From positions 5,525,862 through 5,589,861 of the forward strand of contig NW_020313168.1 in the NCBI RefSeq assembly GCF_003265705.1: DNA of 64,000 bases, given 5' to 3'. Position 1 is the stretch's first letter. The number at the start of each line of letters is the position of its first letter. Source of the DNA: Callorhinus ursinus (taxonomy: Eukaryota > Chordata > Mammalia > Carnivora > Otariidae). Under the pieces are notes generated by a model, which was not told the DNA's origin, ran no database searches, and was given only the letters and a program-made list of their open reading frames with translations. The translations under genes were made by a program, and so were the position numbers. Shown here in pieces: positions 1-15,700 of the stretch.

Positions 1-3630
<3,630 letters not shown>

Positions 3631-5032
3631 AGGGTCATGGGGACAAGTGCAATTCGCTCCAGAAAGAGCTGGACTCGACACCCCTTACACTTGTCACACA
3701 AAGCTGCTTGGGATCTTGACCAAACTCAGAGAGCTATAGAGCAAATGATAAATTGAGCCCTTTCCTCTTTTTATAAATGAAGAAAAAAATGAACAGATTT
3801 CAGAAATTAAATGAAAAAAACGGATGTGTTTTAAATGCCATTAACACTGCATGAGGCCTTTTGGGCGTCAGAAAGAGCTTTAAGAGATGCAGCATGACTT
3901 CCATCTGTGGTGCTGCTGACCCCAGTAGGCCATGACCTCGGATAATTCGTAGAATGTAACTACTAAGTAGTTAATTATTTTCACCTCTTAATTGCTAATC
4001 ACTGGATCTGTAAGTGTTTTTACTTAAAGGTATTTTTTAAGTGGGGTAAAACCCTGCCCACCTTTTCTGCTAAATGTTCTTCTGCTCCTGCCATGGCCCT
4101 GGCCAAGAAGCAGGACTGAAGAGAAGGGATTCGGGGAAAGAAACAAATCAGGAAACTTAGCGTGAGTGAAATGTGTGCCTGACACATTGACGCGACTTCC
4201 GTCCCCTTGCCCCTCTTTGCCGACCTGTTGTTACCACCTAACTATTCACGGTAGCATCTTCCCGGCGCGAGGGGAACTCCAGCACAGGGCTAGCATAGGA
4301 TCACTGTCCCGTGTCATTAGGAGTTAATCTTCCATTCGAGGGATCCCTAAATCATCGGTGCGGTAGCACAGCACCTCATTTCCCAAAACTTCTTGGGAAG
4401 GGACAAAATGCAAAATCATCTCTGCATTTGACACTTGGCAACTGATGGCACCTCCATCAGTGGTGATTCATCTCCCTCCCCCTTGCCCTGTCCTGGAAGA
4501 GATGCTAAGAAACAAGAAGGGGTCACAATTCCTTTGTAGTAGAATGAGTATAGGGAGAGCTCTCTTAGTTGCAGTTACTGTGGCTGTGGTGTCCCTACCA
4601 ACTGGTTATTCTGGAAAAATACAGATTTTATATGTTCCGCCATTTGTTATAAGCTGTTACGGTGCTTGGAGCTCACAGTGTCTGGCTGTATAAAGATAGA
4701 AGCATCACTCAGGCCACCTCTTCTGCCCAGGAGTACCACAGAAAACTCCTTTGACAAACCATGTCTTCTGGTTTTTGGATATAAGTCATTGAATCAATAT
4801 AATCATCGAAACTATGGCTAAAGGATAAATGCAAGTTGCATAGAATCGCTTTCCTATTGTACGCTGGCTTTATTTTCTGTCTGTTTCTAGGAGGTTGATC
4901 TGAATTGTGACATTGTCCTTTGAGCTGAAATCTAATTTACAAAATCATTCTACATTTAAAGGTTAAACATGTACTTCCTGATGAAGGTTTTTCTTAAAAT
5001 TGATGTAAAACAGCATCACTTGATTTTTTTTT

Positions 5033-5219
5033 TTAATTTTACTTATTTATTTGACAGAGAGAGACAGTGAGAGGGGGGAACACAAGCCGAGGGAGTGCGA
5101 GAGGGAGAAGCAGACTTCCCCTGAGCAGGGAGCCCAGTGTCGGCCTCGATCCCAGGACCCTGGGATTATGACCTGAGCCGAAGGCAGACGCTTAAAGATT
5201 GAGTCACCCAGGCGCCCCA
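5033..5219 (-). repeat. CAN-SINE in ACOX1 3' UTR
   Basis: Minus orientation, complete, bounded by TGATTTTTTTTT repeats. Confidence 0.93.
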
Positions 5220-6102
5220 TGATTTTTTTTTAATAACCTGTTAACTGGATCTGTGACATCTGTCTCATGAAACCAGTTGTTCTAGAATCAGTCTTGAGAA
5301 TGCAGTATAATTCGGGCGAAATGTCGTCCCTACCTGGGGACCCAACATAAAATCTGTCCAGTGAAACCAGTTACATGAGGCTTTTTAAGATTGAAGTAAC
5401 AAGCACTGTGTTAATTTCTTTGGGATATGTCTTGACAGTAGTTCAGATTCTTGGAAATAACAGTAAATCGCTTAATATTGACCTATTAAATGTAGAATTG
5501 CTTCAAAACTAGTGGTTAAATACCTTATTCACAGATGAACATCTGTAGTTGGGATCTGAGTGTGTTTGAATTAACACCCACCTAATCCCGCTGCATAGAT
5601 CTGGGATCTCTCTAGGCAGGTTTGAGCAAGTTGTAGACACTACAGAGCCACCTTCAGTCCAGCACCTTGAGTATTATTTAAAAGCGAAATCTGATACTTG
5701 ATACTGTTTTTATTAATATTGGGATTTTTGTCTTGTACTTTATTCACTGTAACCTAAGAATATAGTAAAACCTCCCTAATTTGTACTATCACGAGGAAAA
5801 GAGAGTGCCACATAATTAAAAAGTCTAAGCTACAAAGAATTTTAAGGTCCAGGTTTATGACGTTATCAGGTGCAGGTAACACTAAGAAGAAAACAAAGCG
5901 CACCCTCCCCAGTGGAGGAATGCATGCTTGTTGGCAGCACTTAAAGGAAGCGGTAGATCCAGTTTGCACTCCCAAAGAAGCCAGGTCTGTGCTACAGATA
6001 AGTTTCGTTCTTTTGTGAGCCATTTTCACCAAAAGTACAAAGAAAATTTAAACCTACTCTTCTTCTCTAAAATGATAAATGTTAAGAGAATGAGATTTTT
6101 CT

Positions 6103-6321
6103 TTTTTTTTAATAATTTTTTATTGTTATGTTAATCACCATGCATCATTAGTTTTTGATGTAGTGTTCCATGATTCACTGTTTGTGCATAACACCCAGTG
6201 CTCCACGCAGAACGTGCCCTCTTTAATACCCATCACCAGGCTAACCCATCCTCCCACCCTCCTCCCCTCTAGAACCCTCAGTTTGTTTTTCAGAGTCCAT
6301 CGTCTCTCATGGTTCGTCTCC
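6103..6321 (-). mobile_element. 5'-truncated young carnivore L1 3' end
   Basis: Antisense copy of the carnivore L1 3' UTR (AACACCCAGTGCTCC..., T-rich start). Perfect 17-bp target duplication GAGAATGAGATTTTTCT at 6086-6102 and 6322-6338. Confidence 0.85.
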
Positions 6322-7145
6322 GAGAATGAGATTTTTCTATTAGATACTGATAGAAGCCTTTTTTTTTTTTTGAAATACTATGAACAGAACTAAAAATTGG
6401 AATTTTGAGGTTTAATGGGATTTTGCTATTTGTAGTGGATGAAGGTTGATTCTTCCTGAAGTGTTTGGAGCTCTACTTTGTGCTCTGGTAGATATATACA
6501 GAGGAGTATTTCAGTGGACATTAGTGGTTTCAAAGCACAATTGGTTCCAAAGCCTTTGGGGCCTCTTTCATGTTCTTGGCTTAAGGACATAACAGCGCTA
6601 AGTATCAGCTTATCTTCAGAACATTGACCTAATTGCAACATTAACTATATTCACATGCTTTCCGAGAACTCCCTGCCTGTCATTTCAGATTTCATATACC
6701 TGGAGGCATTTTACAGATCCTAAACATGCTAGGTCTTAATTATTGGGTTTTCTTCAGCGCAGGGCTTTGGCTGGAGAGACATGACCCATTCAAATTCATG
6801 AAGAACGAAAATTGTTTAGATGGCTTGGCTCACAGGCCCTCCTGCCTTTTCGGAGCCTTTTCCATCCGTCTTATTAGGAAGAGATGAGGTGCAGGTGTGC
6901 ACACCTGCTAATCTTTATAAATGTGGCAGGTATGCCCGGGGTCTTAGGTTGCCTTCAAGCAGTGGCAGGAAAGGGGTTCTTCTACCTGAGCCCAAGAGTC
7001 TTTTGTTGATTCTCCTTACTCAAAGATTTGGATTATTTTCATGAAATAATGCAGAGGTCATTTCAGCTAAGTACTACTCCATTCTTGGAGGATCTGACCA
7101 AGTCACACTGTAAATGACTAAAATTATTTTTTATTTTAAAATACC

Positions 7146-7151
7146 AATAAA
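7146..7151 (+). terminator. ACOX1: Candidate proximal ACOX1 polyadenylation signal
   Basis: AATAAA followed by a T-rich stretch (ACTTTTGCTTTTAG). It would give a 3' UTR of about 3.5 kb. Confidence 0.4.
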
Positions 7152-7334
7152 CTTTTGCTTTTAGCTGTACACACTAAATTCTTACTACCTATTCCTATGC
7201 TCCATGATGGTAAACATAGAAACATGAGGAATCTTTATAGAGTTACCAGGTGTTAGCTGTTGCAGACCTGCAAATTCCTAGATTCCAAGGGTTTTTTGTT
7301 TTGTTTTTATTTTGCTTTAAATTTAGTTGGGCCA

Positions 7335-7442
7335 CTGGGGCAACTAAGGGTCTGCCTTCGGCTCAGGTCATGATCCTGGAGTCCTGGGATCAACCCTGCT
7401 CGTGCTCTCGCTCAGATGAGTAAATTTTTTTAAAAATAATAC
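7335..7442 (+). repeat. Degenerate, internally deleted CAN-SINE
   Basis: Keeps GGCTCAGGTCATGATCCTGGAG and part of the tail. Near-matching flanks ATTTA(G/A)TTGGGCCA. Confidence 0.75.
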
Positions 7443-7921
7443 ATTTAATTGGGCCATTGATTATCTTAGGAAGATCACGAAAAACTGGGGAGTGATTTTA
7501 AGAATTCTGAACCAAAATAGGTTGTTTTGCCACAATGCTGTTGACTACTTCATAGTTTAGGTAGCAAACATATAACCTTCCACATAATATTCAGACTGCT
7601 GAGATAAACACCATTTTCTTTCCAATTGCTGTAGATTCAAGGAAATTACTTGTATTCTTCAGAGTGTATAATTCCTTGCTACCTTTTCCCCTTTTACTGT
7701 TAGGGTTTGCGTTCGGTTCCTACCTGACAAGATGCATTTAGCATGTATTGTTACCCAACCCTGGCTGGACCTGTCAGTGCAGGCGCGAGTACCGAGGAGG
7801 TGCACGGGTCCAGAATTTCCGAACCATGATTGGACAGCTGTGACCCGCCAGCCCTGCTTGTGGGCTGCGGGTAAGCCAAATCATTACTCCCTTTTTCCTT
7901 TGTAAAACTGGAAAAATCCTT

Positions 7922-7927
7922 AATAAA
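7922..7927 (+). terminator. ACOX1: Candidate distal ACOX1 polyadenylation signal
   Basis: AATAAA followed within 30 nt by a GTGTT-rich stretch. It is the last canonical hexamer before the FBF1 promoter and is taken here as the main end of the ACOX1 transcript. Confidence 0.55.
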
Positions 7928-8011
7928 ACCTGTGGTTAACACAAAATGTGTTACGTGCCTTTATTGGGTGGCAGTATTGGGTTCTGTTCTGGCTCCACAG
8001 CTTTGATTTTC

Positions 8012-8186
8012 TTTCTTTTTTAAAGATTATTTGAGAGAGAGAAAGCGCACAAGCAGGGGGGAGGGGTAGAGGGAGAAGCAGACCCCCGCAGAGCAGGGAG
8101 CCCGCCATGTGGAACTTGATCTGAGGACCCTGGAATCATGACCTGAACCAAAGGCAGATGCTTGACTTGAGCCACGCAGGTGACCG
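8012..8186 (-). repeat. CAN-SINE between ACOX1 and FBF1
   Basis: Minus orientation; target duplication CAGCTTTGATTTTC at 7998-8011 and 8187-8200. It sits between the ACOX1 poly(A) site and the FBF1 promoter. Confidence 0.92.
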
Positions 8187-8490
8187 CAGCTTTGATTTTC
8201 ACAATTGAACCGGTAGGTCACAGCCATTTCCCTAAGCTTTCCCTAAGACACATAAATTGTTCATGGTATCGCACAGCAATTTTCCAATCGTAATACATTT
8301 CTCATGCCCCCCACCCGGCCACAAGTCAGCCCTCAGAGGAGGTCCTGGAACCCAGGTCCCGGCAGTCCCTGGGGAGGGCGAGAAGAAGAAGCCGAACTAC
8401 CTTGGAGCCGGCCACCCTCCTCCCACAGTGGCCTGGCGCCAGCACCTAGCAACCCGCCGGGCCGCAAACAAGGCTAACGGCCGCGGCGGG

Positions 8491-8510
8491 GCACTCTGGG
8501 AAGTGTAGTT
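8491..8510 (-). promoter_or_regulatory. ZNF143/THAP11-type (M4/SBS) motif, minus strand
   Basis: Reads AACTACACTTCCCAGAGTGC on the minus strand, matching the ACTAYRNNNCCCR promoter motif bound by ZNF143. Confidence 0.6.
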
Positions 8511-8561
8511 TATCTCGGCGTTCCCCAGCTCCCTTGACTCTGGTCAATGAACGGACCAAGG

Positions 8562-8580
8562 ACTACAACTCCCAGGGTGC
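8562..8580 (+). promoter_or_regulatory. ZNF143/THAP11-type (M4/SBS) motif, plus strand
   Basis: Reads ACTACAACTCCCAGGGTGC, a second match to the same motif about 50 bp from the first and facing the other way. Confidence 0.65.
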
Positions 8581-9704
8581 TTCGCGCTTCGCCTTTCTTT
8601 CGAACTCCGGCGATTGAGAGATTGGCGTCCGCGGGCCTCCGGAGCGGGAGGCCGGAGCGAGTTGGGCTCGAGTGGGGTCCGGACCTGCGGCTGTGGCTAG
8701 CGGCTGCGCCTCCGCGGGGAATGGCGCGTAACCCGGGAGATTTCAGGGGCTGGGAGGAGAGGAGGCCGCGCTCGGGGTTGATCTGGGAGGGGCGCGCAGA
8801 GGGGGTGACGCAAGGAGGGGCGCGGAGTCTCCGGACCTACGGGGTGACCCGGAAGGGCCCTTGCTAAGGATTTTAAAATGCCAGGCACGGAGTTGGCTGA
8901 GCAGATGCGATGACGCGATGGTACTCTGTGGCACTTTGGGCCTTTGCAGACTTCTCCGAGATTCCCCCTGCCTGGGAGCTTAGGACGGAATCCCTAGGAG
9001 ATGGCAGAAGCCCTCGGGTGTGATGGGAGACAAAACATGTTTGGACTTGTAGGTCCTGAAAATTGCCATTGTAAAGAAAGAGAAACACAAACATTCAGAG
9101 TGGCCCCTATAAGTAATCCCAGATGAATTTTGCATTCTGTTAACAGGACCTGCAACACCAGACAAATAAGAGATGACCGCCTCTGAGTCCTCTCTTGCCA
9201 GGCAGGGACTGTCGGCCTTGGGAATGCTCAGGATGGGTAAGGAGAGAGTGACATTCTGCGTCAAACACTGCGCTGTTAATGGATTAGGTCGGATTTACAG
9301 TTACCGTGAAGGGAAAAATTTCCACCATCGGTGAAAATCGTTTCAAGGAGTAAAACCAGCGCACACATCCACCCTTGGTGCTGAATGCACAAATGTAGTC
9401 ATGGATGTCGCCTGGGAATGCATGTTGGCCATAGTACCAGGCACCTACCTCCTTTCTGAGATGGGTACCTACCATCTCCTGCATCCTCTTTCAGGATAAG
9501 AGATGAGGACCACCGCACTCATTAAGTCACTGAGAGCACTTTGCTTCTCATCTAAGTAGCTCTCCCTATAAGGAATTTTTAATTTATGGGACTAGATTTT
9601 AACCTCTTGAATGGGTAAAGTGAGAGAAACCTAGATGGGCCTTGGACCCAAGCACTGTTAGAGCTACATCATTTTTAAGCAACCACTTGAATTTTCTTCA
9701 CTAG

Positions 9705-9790
9705 GGAGGATGAGCCTGATGTGGGCAGAATTCAAATGAGCTGGACAGCGCCGTGAACAAGCTACAAGCAGCTCCCAGAGCCTTGAGATG
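9705..9790 (+). other. FBF1: Predicted FBF1 5' exon ending in the start codon
   Basis: A good polypyrimidine tract and acceptor (ATTTTCTTCACTAG) precede 9705, and a donor (ATG then GTAGGC) follows 9790. Splicing to 10330 gives ATG-GCA-CCA-AAA-ACC, which matches the known N-terminus MAPKTKKG. Upstream ATGs in this exon open only short frames. No transcript evidence is available. An alternative ATG followed by GT lies at 8918-8920 but has a poor donor. Confidence 0.5.
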
Positions 9791-12700
9791 GTAGGCAGAA
9801 TGCAGACTCTCACCACTACTTCCACCCCCAAGATCTTGACTGCCTGCAGAACTTTAGGGGCTGGGTGACAAGGATTAGGATATGGTCCCCAGAGAAGAAT
9901 GATGGGAGGTGGAATTGATACCAAACTTATTAAAATATGAGCAAGCCTTCTGAGCCTCTGAATGGCCAGCCGGAAGCATTTTTAAGTGTCCCTTTTTGGT
10001 GTTGAGAAGTCAGGGACACAGAAGAGGGGAAAACTGTCCCAGTCGTGTTACATCCTGCCTGGGAGGGTTTGCAGGTGGCATCTGGAAATCAGGGAAAGGA
10101 GAGACTTCTGTCCACCGGATGTCACCCACAGTGGTGTCCATTGCTGGTTAGTGGGGGCTGTTTCCGTGCTCTGAATGAGTCTCTTCTCAGAAATTCTGTC
10201 TCTAAATGCCATTGGTGCTCCTTTTCCTCTGGTGACTTGGCAGAAGGCACAACAATTTATGCTGTATTCTCAGTTTCAGCCATGTTCACTGTTTGATTTT
10301 GTTAATGTGATTTGTTTTTCCAATGTCAGGCACCAAAAACCAAAAAGGGATTGAAAGGTAAGTGGAAAAATGGAATATCACCCTTAAGGCAAAAATAATT
10401 CCCCACCTTTCATCCAAAAATAACATAGACGTGTCTGTATCTAAATGTTCTTGATGTGAGTCTTGCTGGTTTCCCCCATAATTGCACAGGAAGCTTTGGT
10501 CTTCACAGGGGACTCTCTCTGCTGCCTATTGGCCCTCAGAGTAATCCAGAAATAAATAGACAGGGGTGGGGCTTGGGGAAAAAGTCCTTCTTGTCGGGAT
10601 CTGTATTGAGAAGTGGTTGGCGTTAAGGGTGGTAAAGGCACTTCAGCTGGGTGCAAAAACTAATTCCGTACTTGTACTTTGGGTTCCCCCCATGTGCCCC
10701 AGCTAGGGGAGGGGGAGGTCTCAGATGGAAGGGCATGAGGAAGCTGTTGGCATGAAAGAAGCTTGTGTGTGCCTAGAAATCTTGGACACTTTTCCCAAAG
10801 AAGCACACGGGGCTTTATTCAGAGTCTGGAAAACTGGCTTGTTGGCCAGTGTGTGCTGTAGAATGCAGGCGCTCCTGAAAATCCTCACCATCATCCTTTG
10901 AGAAGGTTATTTTCAATTTCTACCCTGGGGTCCTTCAACAAGGCATTGCGATCTGTTGCCAGAGACTTAGGAAACGTCTCGTGGCCATTGAAGAGAGAGC
11001 TGGGCTCCGGTCCCAGTATCTGAGCGCTCTGGTGGGGAGGAGTCTGGAATTGGGATGAGGTCTCAAGACATGAGGCTTGTTAATGACATTCTTTCCTCCT
11101 GAAGTCTTGACAGTTCCTTTTCTGTTTGTTCTAGGCTCCATTGATGATGTCCTTGGTGACCTCTTAGGGGATGAGAGTAAGTGCCCCTTCTGCAGAATCT
11201 CCTGATTTAGGCTTGTTCTTCTTTTTAAGATTTATTTATTTGAGAGAGAGAGTAGGGCAGGTAGCAGTGGGAGAAACAGAGAGAGAATCCCAAGCAAACC
11301 CCCCCCCCCACTGAGTGCAGAGCCTGATGCAGGGCTTGATCTCATGACCCCGAAATCATGACCTGAACGGAAATCAAGAGTCAGACTCTTCACCAACTGA
11401 GCCACCCAGGCCCGCCCCCCTTTTTTTTAATTGAAATCTTACTCACAGAAATTCACTGTTTTCAAGTGTATAATTCACTGGCTTTGAGTATGTTTACAAA
11501 GTTACATAATTATCACCACAATCTAATTCCAGAACACTTTCATCACTTTCATAAAGAAACTCCACGCCCTTTAGCAGTCCCTCCTAGTCTCCCTTCCCCC
11601 CAGTCCTAGGCAACTACTTACTCACTTTCCTTCCTTGTGGGTTTGCCTGTTCTAGACATGTTGTATACAATGTCATCACATCATACTTGGCTTTTGCATC
11701 TGACTTTTTTCACTCACCATGGTGTTCTCGAGGTTCACCCACACTGAGCCATTCCTGTCTTAATTCCTTCCTACGGCTGGACAGTATTCCAGTGTGTGGA
11801 TGGACCATGTTTTGCTGATCCACTCATCACAGGTGGTGGACACCTGGGTGGTTTCCACATTTGGCCAGGCTATTATGAATGATGCTCTTAGGAACATTCA
11901 GGTACACGTTTTTGTATGGCCATATGTTTTCAGTTCTTTTGGGGTGTGTACCGAGGAATGGAATTACTTATGTGGTAACCCTGTGTTTAACTTTTTGAGG
12001 CACCACCAGACTATTGTCCATGGCAGCAGCACCATTTTGCATTCCCTCCAGCAGCGTACGAGGGTTCTGGTTTCTCCACATCCCTGTGAACACTTGCTAA
12101 TTTTCTGTCTTTTTGATTATGCCCATCTTGACGCATATAATACAGTTTCATTTCGTTGTGGGTTTTTTTTTTTAATCTTTTAAAATTTAAATTCAATTAA
12201 TTAACTTATAGAGTATTATTCGTTTCAGAGGTAGAGTTCAGTGATTCATCAGTCTTATGTAACACCCAGTGCTCATTCCATCGCGTGCCCTCCTTAATGC
12301 CTGTCACCCTGTGACCTCATCCCCCACCCCCTGCCCTCTCATGGTGGTTTTAATGTGCATTTCCCTAGTGACTATTGACATTGAGCATCTTTTTCATGGG
12401 TTTATTGGCTATTTGTGTATCTTTGGAGAAAGGTCTATTCAGATCCTTTTTTTTAAATTGGGTTGTCTTTTTACTATTGAGTTGTATGAGTTTCTTATAT
12501 ATTCTGGATATCGTGTGTGTACCCCTCTGCTGTATTGAGGAGCGGGTCTTCTGGGGTGTGGGGAGCTCACCGGGGGCAACCAGGCTGAGGCTCCCCCTAC
12601 CTGGCCCAGAAGAACCCATGGAGCCCAAGCCTTGTCTTCAGCCGAGAGCTCTGAGTGATGGAAGTGCGTCATTCTTCCTGCGCTTGATGGGGTGTAGTGG

Positions 12701-15700
12701 GGTTAGGCTCTTCGTTGGGCCCCAGCTGGCATTTAGGGTGAACTTCCTGGGAGAAGGTTTTCCTGGGAGAGCTTGGTGGGGAACTGCCAGTCCTCTCCAT
12801 CTGACTCCCGTTCACTAGCCAAATGGCATCATTTCTGTTCTCTTTTTTTCCAGTGACACTACCTGAGGAGCCTGTTAAACTAGCTTCACGTGCCCGAGAT
12901 GCCACAGGTGCCGCCCAGGCGCTCCCTTCTTCCCAGGCTCGAACGAAGTAAGAGCAGGCCTGGCTTGGGTGACTGTCACCCCTTCAGTCCAAATGCTGTT
13001 GCCTCCTCACCGCCGTACTTTCCACCTGCTGTGTGCCCTGCTTCTGCTGTCAGTTACCCCTCCCTTCCCCCCGTTCCTGGCCCGTGAGGAACCTGAGGAG
13101 TGGAAAGCGAACTGACCAGGGGTCAGAAGTGCTGGCTGCCCGTCCTGCATATGCTACTTACTGTGTGATCTTGGGTGACTCCGGGACTTCTCTGAGCCTC
13201 AGTGTGCTCATCCCCAGAATAAGAGAATTGGCCTAGGTCAGTGGCTTTCAGGCTGTTCTTCCAAAGTGCTCCTCACCACTGAGAGATAGGAGGGAGTTTT
13301 GTGAGCTTTCTGCCCTCCACCTTCATCTTAACCAACGCAGTTCTGTCTCTCTCTCTCTCTCTCTCTCTTTTTTTAAGATTTTATTTATTTGTCAGAGAGA
13401 GAGCACAAGCAGGGGGAGCGGCAGGCAGAGGGAGAAGCAGGCTCCCCGCTGAGCAAGGAGCCCGAGGCGGGACTTGATCCCAGGGTCCCAGGATCCTGAC
13501 CCGAGCCACAGGCAGACGCTTAACCGACTGAGCCATCCGAGAGTCTCTCTGTTATTCTCTCTTATCTTTGATTTTTAACAGTTGTTTTTCCATCTTGTGG
13601 CTATTTTTCTTTTTTTGAAATACAGTTGATACCCACTGTTAAAATAGTTTCAAGCGTGCTACATGGCAATGGGACAGGTCGAGTTATGCTGTGCTCACCA
13701 CAGGTGTTTAACAGATTGTTTTTAAAGGGCCTCTACTGCTTTAAAAAAAAATGGAAAATCTCTGCATTAGGGGGCCTGTGAAATTCCTTTAAGCAACTCT
13801 GTCCCATTCTCCTGGAGAAGCCTTCCAGGTTCACCGGGGCTCTGGGCCACCTTCCTTTCTCGGAATCAGTTAGTGCCCTGGGGATGCAAGTGCTGATTGA
13901 GCCTCTTCGCAGGTCCCTCCCGGAAGACTATGGCTTCAGCACCACAGCAGGCATCCCAGGACCTGATGCTGAGGTGAGCCTGGTCCACCCTACTCCCCAC
14001 CCTCTCTCCTTATCCCCGGAAGCAGTGAAATAGAGCTGGTGGCTGGGAGGTTGCTCACACAAGGGTTCAGAAGTTTCTGCAAAGGCAATGTGTTGTTTTG
14101 TTTTAAAGATTTTATTTATTTATTTGACAGAGACACAGTGAAAGAGGGAACACAAGCAGGGGCAGAGGGAGAGGGAGAAGCAGGCCCCCTGCCAAGCAGG
14201 GAGCCCAATGTGGGGCTCGATCCCAGGACCCTGGGATCATGACCTGAGCCGAAAGCAGGCACTTAACAACTGAGCCACCCAGGTGCCCCTAGCCATTGTG
14301 TTCTTAAAATAATACCCAAGGGCTGCCAGATGGACCCAGATGTGAACTCAACATGTATTTCCTTCCTGCCAGTGAGATGAGCTAGAAAGTAGAGCTCCCA
14401 GCAAGTGTTAGAGTCTTGGATGTTGCTCCTTGTAATTGTGTTTCCCGTAAGAAGCTTCCCGGCTGTCCGGTTACATAGTTGGGAAATGGCATAGTGATGG
14501 CCTGTCGTGGAAGGGTTCTTTCCGCTGAGCAGGGACAGAAAGTGGCAGCGCTTTCTGGATCTCCACACCTGGGGAGGTTTGACTTCTGAGGACACTTCAG
14601 TCTCAGGGGAAGGTAGGACCTCCTGCTGGTGCCCTGTTGGCCGGGATCTGCCCCTGCTGGGCCATCTGCCCTCACAGAAACAAGGTAACAAGGAGCCAGA
14701 GCTTTATTCGGCCTCAGCTAACATGTGTCCTTGCCCTCCCGTGGACTTAGGTGTCCGACGTCTCAGATGCAGACCCACAGATTTTGCTCCAGGCAATGAA
14801 GGTACTGACTGGTTTGCACCGTTCTGGGAGCAGGGTTGGGCGTAGGAATGTTCTTTGCCGAGTCTTCCTTCTCCCTCCCATTTTTCCCTTTACAGTTTGT
14901 GTTCCTAAGCCCTTCCTAGTCAAGAGAGGAGCTCATCCGTGAGCTGCTGCCCTTCGTGTCCCTCTGGGTAGAAATTCAGTCTCCTGGTGTCTAGAGATTC
15001 ATCCACCGGGAGACACAGTCATGCACCAAGCCCCTAGTGCGGTGGGGCTGGCTCCCACCCAAAGACACCACCCCCATTGAGGGGAAAGAAGGAGAGACTG
15101 TCCTCTAAGGCTGCTTCTTAACTGTTCTCTGTGTTTCTCTCTACATCCCCTGCCAAGTCCCCTTCAGCCCAGCTGTGCTCTCATTGGATCAAGCCCCAAG
15201 CTAAGCTTAGCAATGAAATTTTAAGTCATAAATTCTGTACAGTTTATACGATAATCCCCCAGGGCTCAGGTGGCCTCGCTGGGGTCTGGAACTTTAGGTC
15301 ACCTTGGCTTCCCCGCCCTTCTGTCCGGCAGCACCCTCCTTGCCTGATGTCCTGCCTCTTGTCCTCCTTGTTAACCCAGGGTCCCAGGCCAAGGCCAAGT
15401 GCTTGCTTTCAGCCTTGGGGGGAAGGGAGGGCTAAAGAATTGGAGTCTGTTCCCTTCTTGGCTCCATATTCAGCCTCTTAACCTCGTCTTGAAATCACTC
15501 TCCCCAGGGCCCTCCCACTGGCACCCCTGGCCACAGCCCTCCAGTCCTCTGACTCAGCGGCTGGTGGGGACATCGAGGCTCACTCCAGAATCCCCAGCTC
15601 ACTCTGCATCCCCGTGGTCCGGTTTTCTTTCCCAACTCCTCTATTTCCTGCATAGTCTCCCCTTTTCCCTTTGTTCCTCATGCCTCTGCCCCTGGGGGGC

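Larger units (their letters stand above)
3631..7950 (+). other. ACOX1: ACOX1 long 3' UTR
   Basis: About 4.3 kb after the stop has no other gene and ends at an AATAAA. Human ACOX1 mRNA is known to have a 3' UTR of several kb, so I assign this whole stretch to it. It contains a minus-strand SINE (5033-5219), a short antisense L1 tail (6103-6321) and a degenerate plus-strand SINE (7335-7442). The extent is inferred from poly(A) signals, not from transcripts. Confidence 0.7.
8300..8880 (+). promoter_or_regulatory. FBF1: FBF1 CpG-rich promoter region
   Basis: GC- and CpG-rich sequence begins after the ACOX1 poly(A) site and the minus SINE at 8012-8186. It contains two copies of the conserved promoter motif ACTACA-NN-TCCCAG in opposite orientation (8491-8510 on the minus strand, 8562-8580 on the plus strand) and an inverted CCAAT box (ATTGG near 8619). 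No TATA box is evident. The first noncoding FBF1 exon probably lies here, but its exact start and donor are unresolved. Confidence 0.65.
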
